From Nitrospirota bacterium (GTDB lineage Bacteria > Nitrospinota_A > UBA7883 > JACRGQ01): DNA of 64,000 nt. Below are positions 17,210-24,554 of the stretch, piece by piece (the first letter of the stretch is position 1; every line of letters starts with the position of its first letter). A program made the translations under genes and the position numbers. The notes under the pieces are model-generated. The model ran no database searches. It was not told the DNA's origin and worked only from the letters and a program-made list of their open reading frames with translations. Location: the NCBI GenBank assembly GCA_024275955.1, contig JAJRYD010000031.1:31150-95149 (forward strand). The letters run 5' to 3'.

Positions 17210-17615
17210 ATTTCCACCTAAGCCAGTCTATATAAAATTCCCTTGAGTTAAGGATTCGCCAAACGAATGTGGAGAGCTTGCTGTTATTGCGAGCGGAGTA
17301 GCGGACGACCCGCTTTTGCAACTGCTCGAATATCCAGATATATATTTCCATACCGTCATCGCATTCATCCTCGCGCCTCTCTGTTGTTCTCCCTTCCATT
17401 TTGGAATGGAGCAGTGCCAGCCCGCAGTTCGCGCAAGGCTTGCCACAGTGCCGTTCGCACCATTTTCGCGCTCTGTAAAGCACCCAGCTGGAATAACCGA
17501 GGACGAACCTCTCCCATGCTTGGGTATCGCCTTTTGCTATTTTGGATACCAGCTCCAGATCGGCTTTTGGAAGCTGTTTTTGCTCTTTCCCGCTCTCTGC
17601 AATAGGTTTTGTCAT
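17193..17615 (-). CDS. Sigma factor N-terminal half (region 2-like)
   Basis: A 140-residue protein whose middle and end resemble sigma region 2. DLELVSKIAKGDTQAWERFV (about residues 20-39) is the usual ECF opening, and EIYIWIFEQL followed by LSTFVWRILNSREFYIDWLR matches the core-binding and -10 recognition segments. Between them lies a non-standard cysteine-rich insert (residues about 53-65: C-x3-C-x3-C-x2-C). It ends WKYGRVF and stops at TAG inside a T-rich stretch shared with the next ORF. A sigma factor normally continues into region 4, which is encoded just downstream in another frame. Confidence 0.55.
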   Translation of the reverse strand: MTKPIAESGKEQKQLPKADLELVSKIAKGDTQAWERFVLGYSSWVLYRARKWCERHCGKPCANCGLALLHSKMEGRTTERREDECDDGMEIYIWIFEQLQKRVVRYSARNNSKLSTFVWRILNSREFYIDWLRWKYGRVF

Positions 17616-17842
17616 AAAGTGAACCTATTTTAGCTGAATATACAGCTTTTAGGGGCATTTGGGCAGTTTGGCCTTTTATATTTTCCATCACTAATAGTTA
17701 GACGGACAGGTTATTCTGGTTCTTACAGGTAGAGCAGATATTTTTAAAATTTTGAAAACCGGCCGCGCCGCGCCGTTGCCGTCTTGCCGGCGGGGCGCGT
17801 AGTGGCGGTAACAGAAAAAGCTAGAGTCAGCCTGTATCTTAT
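17616..17842. other. Upstream region of the sigma operon
   Basis: This gap lies between the reverse sigma operon and a MITE copy. The first ~130 bases should hold the sigma operon promoter. A G/C-rich block at about 17761-17805 contains nested short palindromes (GCCGCGC, GCCGGCGG). No gene was recognised. Confidence 0.35.
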
Positions 17843-17972
17843 GGGACTGTTTCCAAAAGAGTTTTTAAGCGTTTTAAAGGAGAAGTTCATTTTCTAACTT
17901 CGTAAAAACAGAGGCTTTAGAGATTGGCGATTAACAGCAAAATCAAATTTATGCTATTCGGCAACAGCCCCC
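17843..17972 (+). mobile_element. MITE-like element, copy A
   Basis: One of six copies of a ~129-bp non-coding element. It starts GGGACTGTTTCC and ends in GGCAACAGCCCC, whose reverse complement GGGGCTGTTGCC is the partner inverted repeat. The inner blocks AAAAGAGTTTTT, AAGTTCATTTTCTAACTTC and AGCAAAATCAA are shared with the other copies. CTTAT flanks both sides (17838-17842 and 17973-17977) if the element ends one C later than the consensus. It contains no open frame of its own. Confidence 0.8.
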
Positions 17973-18020
17973 CTTATAGAGGGGAGAATCAGCCAGATCT
18001 CACCTCTGCGCAGAAAGCAA

Positions 18021-18908
18021 TTAACTGCTAAAAGAGCGTATTTCCGCCAAAAGGTCGTCGCCTATCTTTCCATTTTTTCTATAGCGTTCCATAGCTTTTC
18101 CGCAGTCGCAGGTTCTCTTGGCACCGGAAAGTTTTTGAAGCGTTGTCTCTAGTATCTCAGGTAGCAGGGTTATAGACCGCTCTACCTTATTCTTTTCATC
18201 TTCTCTCAGCATTCCCTCAAAAAGTTCGCCTTCTTTAAAAGACCGCTCTTTTATCCCTTCGGCAAAGTTGCTTATAAGGCATATTGATGAATAGCAGATT
18301 TCAAGCTCGCGGGCGAGGAACGCTTCGGTAGCAAGAGTCATCCCTACCATATCGGCTCCCCACTTTCTGTACATCTTTATCTCTGCTGGTGTTTCCAGCC
18401 TCGGCCCTTCCGTGCATAGGTACACTCCGTCGTTGTGATAATCGCAATTACCGGCAGAGTAAAGGGCTGTTATCAGCTCTTCCCTTATTTCTGGGCAAAA
18501 AGGGTTGCTCATCCTGATAAACCCAAGCCCCGAGTTTTTGTAATAGGTAGATTCCCTTTTCGTACTGCTGTCTATTATGTCATCGGGAATTACGAGGTCG
18601 CCCGGGTTTAGTCTTTGGTTCAAGGAGCCGGGTTGCGACCAAGAGATTATCTGTTTTATCCCCAGCTCCGCCATAGCCCATATATTCGCGCGGTAGTTCA
18701 CAAAGGGCGCTGTTACCTCGTACCCCTCCTCGCCGTGACGGGAGAGGAAGCGGTAGCTGTAACCATCTTTTTCGAATAGATGTATAGGCGCGCTTTCGCC
18801 AAACGGAGTGGTGACAGGATTAGTAGCTCTCACCGTGCCAAAAGAGTTTTGCGCCAAAAGGTCGTAAGCTCTGCTACCGCCGATAACGCCGAAAGTGGGT
18901 TTAGCCAT
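18021..18908 (-). CDS. mtnP: S-methyl-5'-thioadenosine (or thioinosine) phosphorylase
   Basis: A 295-residue cytoplasmic purine nucleoside phosphorylase of the trimeric PNP/MTAP family, which splits methylthioadenosine from polyamine or SAM metabolism. Family features are the GVIGGSRAYD start, LSRHGEEGY near residue 56, VNYRANIWAM, the TEGPRLETPAEI block near residue 168 and GADMVGMTLATEAFLARE near residue 185. The usual P in GMT-x-PE is A here (TLATEA), and substrate choice between MTA and MTI cannot be decided by eye. A C-terminal extension of ~25 residues (CDCGKAMERYRKNG) is longer than usual. It is an isolated gene between two MITE copies. Confidence 0.85.
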   Translation of the reverse strand: MAKPTFGVIGGSRAYDLLAQNSFGTVRATNPVTTPFGESAPIHLFEKDGYSYRFLSRHGEEGYEVTAPFVNYRANIWAMAELGIKQIISWSQPGSLNQRLNPGDLVIPDDIIDSSTKRESTYYKNSGLGFIRMSNPFCPEIREELITALYSAGNCDYHNDGVYLCTEGPRLETPAEIKMYRKWGADMVGMTLATEAFLARELEICYSSICLISNFAEGIKERSFKEGELFEGMLREDEKNKVERSITLLPEILETTLQKLSGAKRTCDCGKAMERYRKNGKIGDDLLAEIRSFSS

Positions 18909-19113
18909 TCGTCTATTCTAGCTTTTATCCGGCAGATTTTCTTTGAGAAACTTATAGTTCTATTCGGCGGGTAGGCTTCGCTTTAGTATTGTTCTCGACT
19001 GCTCTGTAGCCCTTCACGGCTAGCAGGTTTTTTTATTTTGCCGCAAAAGCGCAAAGAAGAACAGCAAGCTCCCAGCCTGTAAGGCGGTAACTGCGCTATG
19101 TGAATAGCTTGAA
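18909..19113. other. Intergenic region with short stems
   Basis: No gene was seen in this 205-base stretch ahead of MITE copy B. It has several short complementary blocks (for example AGCCCTTCACGGCTAGC near 19010 and GCCTGTAAGGC near 19075). The mtnP promoter probably lies at its start on the reverse strand. Confidence 0.35.
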
Positions 19114-19242
19114 GGGACTGTTTCCAAAAGAGTTTTTTGAGCAGTTTAAGGGAAAGTTTATTTTCTAACTTCTTTAAAATAGAACCGTTAGAGAGTGGCA
19201 AGTTGTAGCAAAATCAAGATTGTCTTATTCGGCAACAGCCCC
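19114..19242 (+). mobile_element. MITE-like element, copy B (exact 5-bp duplication)
   Basis: A 129-bp copy with GGGACTGTTTCC at the left end and GGCAACAGCCCC at the right. Identical TTGAA pentamers flank it exactly (19109-19113 and 19243-19247), which is the cleanest target-site duplication in the family. Inner sequence shares AAAAGAGTTTTTTGAGC and TTTATTTTCTAACTTCTTTA with copy C, so A/B/C are close relatives. Confidence 0.85.
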
Positions 19243-19299
19243 TTGAAGTGTCGTCTATATTTGCCGCTGGCGGCTAGTCGTCCTGCGCCGTTCGCGTAG

Positions 19300-20094
19300 C
19301 TACCAGTCTTTTTCCAGTTTTCGTTCGCGGAATTTTTGCCGCCGGACATCTTTTTGAATATTTTTTTCGTCTTGCTTTAGCGCTTCAAGCACTCTTTTCA
19401 TTTCATCAGGTTTCATCTTCCCCGGCTTTCTCTCTTTTTGAGCGGATGATTCTCTTTTTTGTTTATCTTTGCCTTGCTTAGGTTTTCCCTGTTTGTCTCC
19501 GTTTTTTTCATCTTTTTTGTTCTGCTCACTTTGTTTATCGTTCTCTTTTTCCTTCTTATCTTTTTTATCTTGTTTATCTTCGTTTTTTTTGTCTTTCTTT
19601 TCTTTATCTTTGTCGTCTTTTTTCTTTTGTTTTTTTAGCTCTTTTAGTTTTTGAAGGGTATGTTCAAGATATTCTTTAGCGGTGCTATTGGAAGGTTCTT
19701 TGTAGAGTATTTTCCTGTAGCTTTGAGCGGCATTGGTAAGTTTTTCTTCTGCCGGTTTGATATCGCCTTTTCCAAGTTTTTTAACTCCAGCCCAGTAGCT
19801 TGCGTTGCCGAAATTTAGAAGAGATTTCTCGGCCAGTTCTTTTTTTTTGGATCTCAGCAAAGGCTCATACAGTTCAGCCGCCTTATCGTACTCTTTGAGC
19901 CTGTAAAGAGCGTTCGCTTGGTTGTATTTTGCGACTTCCGAATCTTTTTGCTCTCTTGCCGCCGAGTATTGCTCCAAAGCTTCCTTGTAATCGCCTTCAC
20001 GGTAAAGCTTATTGCCCTCTTCAATTCTTGAAAAATGTTCATCGCCAAACCCTAGAAGAAAAGGGACGGCAAAAAGCACGGCAAGCTTTTTCAC
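19300..20094 (-). CDS. BatC-like TPR protein with Lys-rich tail
   Basis: A 264-residue protein with a short signal-like start (MKKLAVLFAVPFLLGFG), three TPR-type repeats (about residues 20-150, for example EEGNKLYREGDYKEALEQY), then ~80 residues of almost only Lys, Asp, Glu and Gln, and a conserved end (KNIQKDVRRQKFRE followed by EKDW). That layout matches BatC/BatE proteins of the Bat (aerotolerance) loci, which are periplasmic or membrane-linked with VWA partners. No BatA or BatB lies beside it here. Its ATG overlaps the stop of ppx by 4 bases on the same strand. Confidence 0.65.
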   Translation of the reverse strand: MKKLAVLFAVPFLLGFGDEHFSRIEEGNKLYREGDYKEALEQYSAAREQKDSEVAKYNQANALYRLKEYDKAAELYEPLLRSKKKELAEKSLLNFGNASYWAGVKKLGKGDIKPAEEKLTNAAQSYRKILYKEPSNSTAKEYLEHTLQKLKELKKQKKKDDKDKEKKDKKNEDKQDKKDKKEKENDKQSEQNKKDEKNGDKQGKPKQGKDKQKRESSAQKERKPGKMKPDEMKRVLEALKQDEKNIQKDVRRQKFRERKLEKDW

Positions 20095-21056
20095 AAAGTT
20101 GTCCCCTTAAATAGGCCGTCATTCACCGCGAGCAGTATCCCTTCCCTCAGTCCCGCGTCACTTACTGTAAGTAACTCGGCATCAAAATTTTCCATAATAG
20201 AAAGGATTATGCCGAATCCGGGGATTATGAGGTCTTCGCGTCCGTTTTTGAGAGAAGCTATTTCGCCTAGCTCTTCAATGGTCATTTCGGCTACCTGCTT
20301 TAGAAGGGTCTCCACGTCGTTTCTGCCGAGAATCGCGTTGTTTATCAGGCTGTGGTCGTACTTTTTTAGATTCAACTGCATCGCGGCGATAGAGGTTACA
20401 CTGCCGGCCGTTCCTACAAGCATGAACGGCTCTTTAATGTCTAGTTTTTTCTTTACCGTTTCTATTTCGCCTTTAAGGTATTTCTTCAGGTTGCCGAACT
20501 CATCTCTTATCAAAGGAGCTTTGCTTATAAAAGTTTCGGCAAGCGGTACAACCCCAAGGCTGGTACCTGCCTGCCGTATATCGCCGTCGCCGTTTTTGTA
20601 GATAAACTCGGTGCTGCCTCCGCCGATATCGAAAAGAAGCATGCTCTTGCCTTTAGTCTCTATTACTGTCTCCACCCCTTTGAGCGAAAGCTCGGCCTCT
20701 GTTTCCCAGCCGATTATATTCAGGTCAAGCCCTGTTTTTTCTCTTAAAAGTTTTTGAAAGTCCGCTTTGTTGCCGGCATTTCTTACCGCATGGGTAGCTA
20801 CTGCCGCGAGCTGGTACGGTTTCATTTTCGACGCTCCGTCGATAAGGCTCTCTATCCCGTCAACCGCTCTTTCCATCGCTTTGTCGGCAAGCAGGCCTGT
20901 GCTGTGCATCCCCTCGCCAAGCCTTGTTATAATTTGCGACGAGTGCAGAAATTTAAGCCGGTCTCCGTCCAGTTCCGCCACAAGTAGCCGGATGGTGTTA
21001 GAGCCTATGTCGAGCGCTCCCAGTTTTTCAGACGGCATAGCTTTTTTTAAAAACAT
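20091..21056 (-). CDS. ppx: Ppx/GppA-family phosphatase
   Basis: A 321-residue cytoplasmic protein of the exopolyphosphatase/guanosine pentaphosphatase family, ASKHA fold. It has the phosphate-1 motif LDIGSNTIRLLVAE (near residue 15), ETEAELSLKGVE (near 117), the phosphate-2 motif LLFDIGGGSTEFIY (near 139) and VGTAGSVTSIAAM (near 213). At ~320 residues it is the short form without the C-terminal HD extension. It hydrolyses polyphosphate or pppGpp; which one cannot be decided by eye. It is followed by the BatC-like gene with a 4-base overlap and lies head to head with the GHMP kinase gene. Confidence 0.88.
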   Translation of the reverse strand: MFLKKAMPSEKLGALDIGSNTIRLLVAELDGDRLKFLHSSQIITRLGEGMHSTGLLADKAMERAVDGIESLIDGASKMKPYQLAAVATHAVRNAGNKADFQKLLREKTGLDLNIIGWETEAELSLKGVETVIETKGKSMLLFDIGGGSTEFIYKNGDGDIRQAGTSLGVVPLAETFISKAPLIRDEFGNLKKYLKGEIETVKKKLDIKEPFMLVGTAGSVTSIAAMQLNLKKYDHSLINNAILGRNDVETLLKQVAEMTIEELGEIASLKNGREDLIIPGFGIILSIMENFDAELLTVSDAGLREGILLAVNDGLFKGTTL

Positions 21057-21114
21057 TTTTTCTTTTCATCAGTTTGAATATAGACTAAAAGCTGAATTTC
21101 AATCAATAAGAGAT

Positions 21115-22089
21115 ATGAAGATAATTGTAAAAGCTCCAACAAGGATAGATATTGCCGGTGGCACGCTGGATATACAGCCTCTCTCGGCGGTTTTTGCTCC
21201 TTCGGTATGCGTTAATGTAGCGGTTAACCTTTATGCTACGGTCTCTGCCGTTAAAGGCAAAAAGGGGAGGGCTGTGGTTCATTCGTCCGCGCTTGGGAGA
21301 ACTATTGTCTATTCAAAAGTTCCGGAGAAAAGCAAGACGCTATTTCATAGACTGCTTGATATATACCCTGCCGATGGCTGGGAGTTTACGGTCGATACTC
21401 TCTCGCCAGCGGGCGCAGGGCTTGGCGGTTCGTCGGCTATGCTTATAGCTTTCATAAAGGCTGTGCTAAAGGCTACCGGCAGGAGGGTAGGAAAAATGGA
21501 GGTGCTGGAGATAGCCAAAAATATCGAAGCGAGGCATTTGGGCATACCTACCGGAGTGCAGGATTATCTGGCGGCGCTTAACGGCGGGCTGAACGTGATA
21601 GAGTCTACAACCGCCGGTTTTGTGTATGGAAGGCCCAAGCTTGACGGCAGTGAGATAGAAAAAAGGGTACTGCTTTTTTACTCTGGAAAATCGCGGATTT
21701 CGGGCGATGCCAACTGGGCGATGTTCAAAAAAGCGCTCGATGGCGATAAGGCTATGGTGAATGTTTTTAGAGGCATCGCCAGAAACTCGCTGAAAGTTCT
21801 AGAGGCGTTGGAAAAGAACAGCTGGAGCAAGGTAGGAGCTTGCTTGTTAAAGGAAAACGGTTTAAGGGAAAAGCTGGGGCGGTTGGTAGTTCCGCCATCG
21901 CTTGCAAAGATTTTTAAAAGCACACAAAAGCTTGGCGGTTATTCTAAAATATGCGGCGCCGGCGGCGGCGGATGTTTTATCGTCTGGTGCGGCCCGAAAA
22001 AAAGGGAGGCGATAAAAACCTTTATGCGGGAAAAAGGGATGACGCACCTAGATTTTAAAGTAGGCAGAGCGTCTGTCTCTACGCGCTAG
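21115..22089 (+). CDS. GHMP-family sugar kinase (HddA/galactokinase-like)
   Basis: The frame is open much further upstream through the antisense of ppx, but the ATG at 21115 starts the family's own N-terminus (VKAPTRIDIAGGTLDI), giving 324 residues. The ATP-binding signature PAGAGLGGSSAM is near residue 100, IPTGVQDYLAAL near 146 and the C-terminal GAGGGGC near 280. It resembles D-glycero-D-manno-heptose 7-phosphate kinase and FKP-like kinases, which phosphorylate sugars for surface polysaccharide. The exact substrate is unknown. Its 3' end overlaps the convergent PQ-loop gene by 11 bases. Confidence 0.85.
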   Translation: MKIIVKAPTRIDIAGGTLDIQPLSAVFAPSVCVNVAVNLYATVSAVKGKKGRAVVHSSALGRTIVYSKVPEKSKTLFHRLLDIYPADGWEFTVDTLSPAGAGLGGSSAMLIAFIKAVLKATGRRVGKMEVLEIAKNIEARHLGIPTGVQDYLAALNGGLNVIESTTAGFVYGRPKLDGSEIEKRVLLFYSGKSRISGDANWAMFKKALDGDKAMVNVFRGIARNSLKVLEALEKNSWSKVGACLLKENGLREKLGRLVVPPSLAKIFKSTQKLGGYSKICGAGGGGCFIVWCGPKKREAIKTFMREKGMTHLDFKVGRASVSTR

Positions 22090-22354
22090 CTTCGCTTTTT
22101 GTCTCTACGGGAAAATAGATAAATTTTAGAATAACAAGGCAGACAAGGAAGTTTATTATAAGGTTTGTCATCAGCGGCCAGTCCCACCCAAGCTCGAAAG
22201 GAACGTAGAGAAGGAACGACAGTTCGCCTATGAACCATAGCCAGATAAATAGCGGCGGGAGGCCTTTGCTATGCCCGTCTTTATACGATTTGACAGCTTG
22301 CGGCAGGCCACACGCGGCGAAACAAAAGAAGCCTATCCGCCCAAAAACGGTAAT
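22079..22354 (-). CDS. PQ-loop repeat membrane protein starting at ATT
   Basis: A 91-residue open frame on the reverse strand with no ATG, GTG or TTG in its first ~70 codons. It begins best at ATT (22354-22352), five bases after a perfect AGGAGG; a TAG lies four codons upstream in the frame. The product has three hydrophobic segments and a clear PQ-loop signature: ACGLPQAVKSYKDGHSKGL followed by PPLFIWLWFIGELSFLLY. PQ-loop/SWEET-like proteins carry small solutes across membranes, usually as dimers of such half units. The ribosome site overlaps the stop of the CBS gene, so it ends that operon. ATT starts are known (infC) but rare. Confidence 0.75.
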   Translation of the reverse strand: MTVFGRIGFFCFAACGLPQAVKSYKDGHSKGLPPLFIWLWFIGELSFLLYVPFELGWDWPLMTNLIINFLVCLVILKFIYFPVETKSEASA

Positions 22355-22363
22355 GCCGGCCTC

Positions 22364-22768
22364 CTATTCGTTTAAAGGCCCTTTATTATCCGCCAGCGAC
22401 TTTACAAGGTCGGTAAGTGATATTATGCCGAGAAGGCTGTTTCCTTCTGTTACCAACAGCCTTGATACGCCTATATCGGCCATCTTTTTTGCCGCGTATT
22501 TTATATCAAGATGCTGATGCACGTTGTAGCAAGGTTTGCTCATAGCGTCGAATACGTTTAGCATTTCTATCTGTTCTTCCCCGGCTATAACCTTTTTCGC
22601 TATATCAGAAAAAGTAAGTATGCCAAACGCGTCGCTCTCCTTTCGCGGCAGGATTATCAGCGACTTGACATTTTTCTCAAGCATAAAGTTCATCGCGTCC
22701 ATCAGCGGTGCCATAGCGTCTATCGTAATAACGTTCGTGACCATTAGGTCTTTTACCTGCACACTCAA
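22364..22768 (-). CDS. CBS-domain pair protein
   Basis: A 134-residue protein made of two CBS motifs (about residues 5-60 and 75-130). It starts VKDLMVTNVITID and holds GILTFSDIAKKV and GIISLTDLVKSL, the standard strand-helix ends. Such Bateman modules bind adenine nucleotides and regulate partners. No extra domain is present. Its place directly after the PII-like gene and DUF1538 genes suggests that it senses energy status for the same membrane system. Confidence 0.88.
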   Translation of the reverse strand: MSVQVKDLMVTNVITIDAMAPLMDAMNFMLEKNVKSLIILPRKESDAFGILTFSDIAKKVIAGEEQIEMLNVFDAMSKPCYNVHQHLDIKYAAKKMADIGVSRLLVTEGNSLLGIISLTDLVKSLADNKGPLNE

Positions 22769-22780
22769 AACGTTTTCTCC

Positions 22781-23125
22781 TTATATAAATTCTTCGGCTT
22801 CTTTCCTTAAAATCGAAAGCTGGCTTTCAAGCCCCACTACCGAATCTATAGGAAGCGAAAAGCATATTCCGTGTCCAGGTTCCTTAAGGTTTCCGGCATC
22901 GTAAATAGCTTTCATTATTTCGCCACATTTGTGTTTTTCTACCAGCATAACAAGCGCTTCCTGCGGTTTATCTAGTGCTAGACCAAGAAAGGTTTTTGTC
23001 TCTTTGTGGCCTGTTCCTCTCGCGGAGAGTATAGTCGCTCCCGTCGCGCCATGCTCTTTTGCCCCGTCAATTATCCCTTGCATATGTTCTATCGGGCATA
23101 TGGTAAAAATCATGTTAAAACGCAT
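22781..23125 (-). CDS. PII-like signal protein of the DUF1538 type
   Basis: A 114-residue protein of the PII/GlnB-like ferredoxin-fold group. It lacks the canonical T-loop tyrosine. The fold is suggested by MIFTICPIEHMQGIIDGAKEHG, GATILSARGTGHKET and LVEKHKCGEIMKAIYDAG. PII-like genes beside DUF1538 membrane proteins are a recurring pair in bacteria, so it probably gates or reports on the two DUF1538 proteins upstream. What it binds is unknown. Confidence 0.75.
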   Translation of the reverse strand: MRFNMIFTICPIEHMQGIIDGAKEHGATGATILSARGTGHKETKTFLGLALDKPQEALVMLVEKHKCGEIMKAIYDAGNLKEPGHGICFSLPIDSVVGLESQLSILRKEAEEFI

Positions 23126-23146
23126 TTATTATCACCTCCTTTATTA

Positions 23147-23865
23147 TTATTCTCTTTTTATTAGTTTGGCAATGATTGAATAACTCAGTACAGATATCAT
23201 CGGAAAAACAGAAGCAAAAGCTATAAGACCAAAACCGTCTATGAGCGGGTTCCTTCCCGGAGTGTTTGTGGCCATACCTATGCCGATTGCCGTTACCAGC
23301 GGCACAGTGATGGTAGATGTGGTAACGCCGCCGGAATCGTAGGCGAGCGGTACTATCTCCTTCGGGGCGTAAAAAGTGAGAACAACAGCTATCAGGTAGC
23401 CGATTAGTATGTAAAGCCAAAGCGGGTCGCCGGATAATATACGGTATACCCCAAGCGTAAGGCCGACAGCGACACCGATGGCGACGGCGTTGCGCAGGTA
23501 AAAGCTTGGCAGAGCGCCGGCGCTTATCTCTTCGGCTTTTCCGGCTACCGCGAGTAGCGCCGGCTCTGCCATTGTAGTGGAGTAGCCTATGCAAAAAGCG
23601 AAGGCGAGAGCCCAGCCCTTAAGTTCCGGGCGCGAAAGCTTTTCCGCCATAGATTCGCCTACAGGGAAGATCGCCATATCGAGCCCTAATAAAAAGAAGT
23701 ATAGACCTGCCACAACCGCCGCAAAGCCGATTATTATTTTTTTGGGTTTGGGAGGCTTTGCTTTAGCACCGCGAACTGGAAGAAAAGGACGACAGCAAGC
23801 ACCGGAGCAACATCACGCAGGATAATTAGAAAGTCTGCTACCAGTGTGTTCAAAAATTCAATCAT
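23147..23865 (-). CDS. DUF1538 membrane protein, frame interrupted at an A7 run
   Basis: Across both frames this encodes ~239 residues parallel to the neighbouring DUF1538 protein. The ATG at 23865 overlaps the stop of the upstream gene (ATGA). The first 44 codons read MIEFLNTLVADFLIIL... to SLPNPKK and hit TAA just after seven A residues (T run 23738-23744 on the + strand). One more A would continue in frame as IIIGFAAVVAGLYFFLL and on to residue 239, with GYSTTMAEPALLAVAGKAE and VTTSTITVPLVTAIG. So it is either a frameshift mutation or a slippage-dependent gene. Six to seven hydrophobic segments are visible. Confidence 0.75.
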
Positions 23866-24554
23866 AGTACCGCTATTCCGTATGCCATTACGGTAATCAT
23901 CGGGGTTGGCGCGGCGAACGCTATCAGGCCGAATCCATCCACAAGAGGGTTTCTTCCGGCTATAGAGCTGGCAAGGCCTACACCGAGCGCGGTAACGAGC
24001 GGTACCGTTACGGTAGATGTGGTAACGCCGGCTAAATCGTAGGCGAGGCCTATTATCTCGTTTGGCGCAAAGAGAGTCATTATCATTACCAGTGTGTAGC
24101 CGGTAATGACGTAGTAGTGAACAGGGTGTCCTAATATTATTCTCATCGTCCCAACCGCTATTCCGCTAGCGACACCTATCGCCACGGTGTTTCTTAGCGT
24201 AAAGGCAGAAAGCTTACCTTCAGTTATTATCTCCGCCTTGTTGGCGATAGCTATCAGAGCCGGCTCTGCTATTGTCGTGGCGTATCCTATAGATGCCGCG
24301 AAAATAAGTAGCCACCATATATTTCCTTTTGCGGCGAACGAGTGGGCCATAGATTCGCCCAGAGGAAAAAGCCCTGCCTCCAGCCCCCGCATAAAAAGGA
24401 AAAGGCCGAAGACAACAAGAAAAAGGCCGAGTAGATATTCAAGAGGATGCTGGAAGCTCTCGCCTATCACGAAAATCTGAAAAAAGAGCAGTACCGATAC
24501 AAGCGGCACCACGTCGAGGAACGATTTGAAGAAGAGGTAAAAGAAGTTTTTCAC
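23862..24554 (-). CDS. DUF1538 membrane protein
   Basis: A 230-residue integral membrane protein with about six hydrophobic segments. Family motifs are LGLFLVVFGLFLFMRGLEAG, FPLGESMA, GYATTIAEPALIAIANKAE and VTTSTVTVPLVTALGVG. The same motifs recur in the downstream gene, so the two are paralogues that may pair. DUF1538 proteins are thought to be transporters, but the substrate is unknown. It overlaps the hydrolase gene by 4 bases and the second DUF1538 gene by 4 bases. Confidence 0.85.
   Translation of the reverse strand: MKNFFYLFFKSFLDVVPLVSVLLFFQIFVIGESFQHPLEYLLGLFLVVFGLFLFMRGLEAGLFPLGESMAHSFAAKGNIWWLLIFAASIGYATTIAEPALIAIANKAEIITEGKLSAFTLRNTVAIGVASGIAVGTMRIILGHPVHYYVITGYTLVMIMTLFAPNEIIGLAYDLAGVTTSTVTVPLVTALGVGLASSIAGRNPLVDGFGLIAFAAPTPMITVMAYGIAVL

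Noticed and set aside
17267-17605. Open frames opposite the sigma region 2 gene
   Set aside because: No conserved motif, and they overlap a reverse-strand gene with a clear sigma pattern.
19469-19654. Ser/Phe-rich open frame opposite the BatC-like gene
   Set aside because: It is the antisense of the Lys/Asp-rich tail and has no independent support.
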